This document shows, piece by piece, positions 54,518-64,000 of a DNA stretch of 64,000 nt; positions within the stretch are counted from its first letter, which is position 1; every line of letters begins with the position of its first letter. The notes below the pieces were generated by a model. That model made no database searches. It was not told the origin of the DNA and worked only from the letters and a program-made list of their open reading frames with translations. Origin of the DNA: Paroedura picta (Eukaryota; Chordata; Lepidosauria; Squamata; Gekkonidae). The DNA is taken from contig NC_135384.1 of assembly GCF_049243985.1 (NCBI RefSeq), positions 935,001 to 999,000 on the forward strand, given 5' to 3'. The translations under genes were made by a program, and so were the position numbers.

Positions 54518-55649
54518 GCCCCCCCTGGCACCTTTGCCCCCACCCCAATGGGTCGCCAATTTGATGAGTCTTCAGAAGGCTGCGCCGGGCTCTCCCTTGT
54601 TAGGAGACCACGAGACCCACATGGCGCCTTCTCTGGGGAAAAGCCCGATTTGGCTGATGAGCAAGTCCCTTCCTTCTGCCCCCAAGAGCGAGTGACCTGC
54701 TGCCTACTCCAAGCCAGCTCCCGTCAGCTGCCCTCCCGGGGCTTTAGCAATGAGACCCCCCCCCCGTTTTGAGGCGAGTGGGGATGCAGGATGGGGGGAG
54801 GCTTTGGGCTGCGGGGGTTACCTGTTGCTTGGAGTGTGGGGGTCCAAAGCGCTGGCTGCGGGGTCTCGTCTTCGCTTAGGCCAGCAGAGTCACCTCTCTG
54901 GGGAGCGATCTTTGTACTGTCAACACTGGCGGTTTTTTTCCGAGGAACTGTTGCATTTGGAACTTCCCCAAAACAGAGACAAGGACAGGGCAGTGCTGGG
55001 GAATCCTGCCTCCCCCTCCCCCCCTTGCTGTTTGCCTTCTCTTATAGGCTACAGGATTATAACCCCTCCCTCAAACAACACCCCGCCTGCCCCCCAAAAA
55101 AACCCCACAAAAAACATCTCCAGCGAGGCCAGCCCAAGACGGCAGTGAACTTGGACTTTGGGGGAAAAGAGTGACCACTGCAGGGCTCAGGGTGCAGTTC
55201 CCACTGGAGCACTGGCCGCCCTGGGCATGTGAGATGCAATGGATGCGTATGACTGATCCTGATCTCAGGCTTTTGCTGGAATGGCCCTCTGCTCCCTGGC
55301 ACAAGGCGGAGGGGAGAAGGAGCACAGAACTGCACCTGCCAGAAACACCACACACATTAAAAGAGATTGCTGTTTTAAAATGCAAATAATCAATGGAGAT
55401 ATCATTTTTGCTTATAAATTTGTTCTCGTTCCCTCTGTTTAAGAGGCAAGTGAGTCACTGCGAAATCAAGCTGGCAACAACTGGGTGATCACAGCTCCTG
55501 AAGAGTCAGGGGTCTCTGAGCATCACAAAGGAGCTGCTCCCTGGAAGGGTGCCCGAGGGGCGTCCTCCAGGCCAGGTGGCATCCACGCCAGATTGCCCCT
55601 TGCTTTCCCAGCCTCCAGCCCTACCAGGGAAGGACAGAGACAGACACAC

Positions 55650-58065
55650 AGGTGGGTTTTCATTGGTTTTTAATTATTCTTTTGCCAAAGGCGATAATAT
55701 TTCTATGCAAAATACTCTCTTATATCTCCCCCCCGCCCCCCAACAAACCACCCTCTTGTGGCCCCCGGCAAGAAACAGCCTCTGACTGCACCCCAAGGGA
55801 GAGGGGAGGGGCCTTGGGGGTCTGACCCACCACCTTGTCCCTGCCTAAGTCTGGGGTGGGGTCGGGAGGAGCCGGTCAGCTACGAAAAAGCCCTTGGCAA
55901 GTTAGCAGAATGGGAGCCCCACTCAGGTGCAGAGCCGCAGGAGGGGCCAGGCAGAAGAGACCCCGGCCTCCGGTCCCTCCCACACAAGGCGGAGCGCAGC
56001 CTCTGCCTCCTCCTGGACACACCTGTTCAGGTAAGCAGAAAAGTCACAGGAAGGCTCAATTCTACCCCCCCCCCCCCGCTTTACAGAGCTAGGGCCGAAA
56101 TGTCTTCTCTGCCCCAGAACTCCTGGCCTGTGCGTGAAATGCCCCAGTGTGAGCTGGGGGAGGCCAAATGCAGCCATGCTTTGCCTGGGTTTTGCAGTGG
56201 ACCCCTCCCCTTCTGCATCTCTCTTCTCTAACCCTCCCTATTTTTCCTGGCTGGCTGGGGGGGGGGGACACAGAGAATCGCACAAGGCAGGGTGCTTATT
56301 TAAAGAGCAGCTGAGACGGGGGGGGGGCAATGGGGGGGAACGCTCCTGCTTACAGGTCCAGATCTTAGGGCAGGCCAAGGACCTGCTTTCTCAATGTTAA
56401 GATTTCAAACCCCTCCCTCTGACATTCTGCTAGAAACGTGGGGAGACGGGAGCAGAGAACGTAGCCCTGAGAGTGGAGTTTCTTCACCCAGACAGAAACC
56501 TCTTCTCGCTTAACTTCCCAGTAGCCGCTTAAATGTGTTCTTGAGAAAACGCTCCTGCCCAGCCCAGCCCAGCCCAGTCTGGCCTCCGTGATGGGGGAAG
56601 CGTCTCTTGTGGGGGCCGGACGACTGGAGCGCCAGAGGTGGGGGTGGTGGGGGGAGCAAACTGTCTCCAAACCCCAAGTCCATCCTTTTTTTTCTTCTTT
56701 ATATACAAAAAATAATAATTAATCCAATAAATTTGGAAATGAAAGTCTTCAAACGTGAAAGTAAATCAGTCCCTCCGAAATATATTTCCCCACCCCGTTC
56801 CTGCATTGTATTTCTTTTTTTTTTCATACATCACATACAGCCGCACCAAAATACTTGATATGACCCCAAAAATAGTCACAGGACATTGGAAAAACTCTTC
56901 TTCTTTTTTTTTATCTTCTCTCTTTTTTTCTCCTCTCCCTCCTCCCTTTCCCCCTTCCCCGGAAAGAAAAATATAGATTGCTGGATCAGCAAATGGTTAA
57001 ATTTCTTTTCTGTTTCTTGTCCCCCACTGTTTTAAGTTTTGAAGCCCCAAGTAACCTTCATGCACCAAAGAGGGGAAGAAAAAAAAAACGAGAAAAAAAT
57101 AGAGAAAATTGAACGGGAGAAGAATCATCATCATAATAAATAATAAAATATAATTATATATCTATATCTATATATATCTTATGCACCCCCAAGTCAACAG
57201 GGCCATACTCCAAGCAAGATCTACTGACTAACCTCAAGTCCCAGATCTGTGCTTGTTTAAATCACGAACTCTGCCAAAAATAGAGAGAGAAGAGATTTTT
57301 CTTCCCTTCCAGGGAAGGGAGGAATAGGGGAATAAGACATTTTTTAAAAAGCAGAAGCATGGAGAATTTGTTTCACATTTTCTCGCTCTGCTGAGGCCCT
57401 CCCTTTTAAACTGCACTCCCCCCCCCCCCAGCTCTTTCTGCCCTCCTGGGAACTCCCCCATGGTCAAGGAGGGGGCTGTCCCTGCGTGCCAAGCGATGTC
57501 CCACTCACAACTCACTGCCAAGGGAGGGTCCAGCTGGGCCCCCCACCACAGAAGGTAAAGTGGCTTCAGATTGCAGAAAGGTTTTGTTTAAAAATATATC
57601 TCTCTACATTTCCCAACCCCTCCTTTTGCTCTTGGCCTTCCTCCGTCCGCATTGTTGCTGCCTTGTAAAACGAAAGACGTCGGAATGGGAGGAACAGCCC
57701 CCTCTGCTGCTCCCCCCGCCACCACCTGCCCCCCCCCCCAATTACAGCACGCATGCGCTAGCGCTGTTGAGGACGGAGACCCCCCCTCTGCTGCGGAAAT
57801 TAAAAAAGGGAGTGTTCGAAACGGAGACCAGGGTGGGGCGGCTGGATCACACAAGAAGAAAAAAAAAAAGAAAAGAAAAAAGAGAATAATATTCAGAAGA
57901 AACGAAAGAAGCCCGTCCCCAGACACCCCCGCCCACCCCCAAAATATTAACCAAACAGCTAAGTTCAGTGGCGAGAGACAGAGGCGTCCCTCTCCCCAGA
58001 GACTGTTCCGTCATTGTCATCGTCGAGTTGGTGGTTCCCTTCCGGAAAAATCAGTTTGTAGCTCT
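55650..58065 (-). other. DLG4: DLG4 3' UTR
   Basis: This follows the DLG4 stop. It contains AT-rich and U-rich stretches between 56690 and 57180 (TATATATCTATATATATC-like runs), poly(C) runs, and no coding exon. A variant signal ATTAAA on the minus strand at 55674-55669, in AATAATTAAAAACC, is the likely 3' end. This would make the UTR about 2.4 kb. Confidence 0.55.

Positions 58066-64000
<5,935 letters not shown>

Overview
The window is vertebrate nuclear DNA, most likely from a squamate reptile (lizard or snake). It is GC-rich and gene-dense with short introns, as is typical of reptilian microchromosomes. It carries many tRNA-derived SINEs of the kind found in squamates, CR1-type LINE tails, and a short repeat with terminal inverted repeats. 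All genes were read by matching spliced exons to known vertebrate proteins from memory; no database search was run. The species is not determined.

The gene set is that of human 17p13.1. Left to right: the last coding part of NLGN2 (+, 1-354) with a long 3' UTR; TMEM256 (+, 8147-9913, four exons); PLSCR3 (+, coding 13837-18998, CpG-island 5' exon near 12176); TNK1 (-, 29207-21022, thirteen coding exons, 684 aa), tail to tail with PLSCR3; TMEM95 (-, 38294-36135, six coding exons including a 21-nt one); KCTD11 (-, 45203-44244, one coding exon); a C-type lectin that fits ASGR1 (-, 52493-48491, eight coding exons); and the 3' half of DLG4/PSD-95 (-, from the right edge to 58066, twelve coding exons). 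Every splice join proposed here keeps the reading frame.

The genes are not one pathway. The two edge genes do work together: the NLGN2 tail ends in a PDZ ligand and DLG4 encodes the PDZ scaffold that binds such tails at synapses. PLSCR3 is a scramblase, TNK1 a tyrosine kinase, TMEM95 a sperm membrane protein, KCTD11 a Cullin-3 adaptor and ASGR1 a galactose-binding receptor.

Between genes lie repeats and a few unexplained structures. These are a CCAAT-box array built from ~71-bp tandem units at the TMEM256 promoter, a ~41-bp periodic AAGATGGCCGC motif downstream of NLGN2, a TAATTA cluster upstream of the lectin gene, and a 118-bp near-identical sequence pair 4.6 kb apart. Gene order and orientation differ from human in two places.
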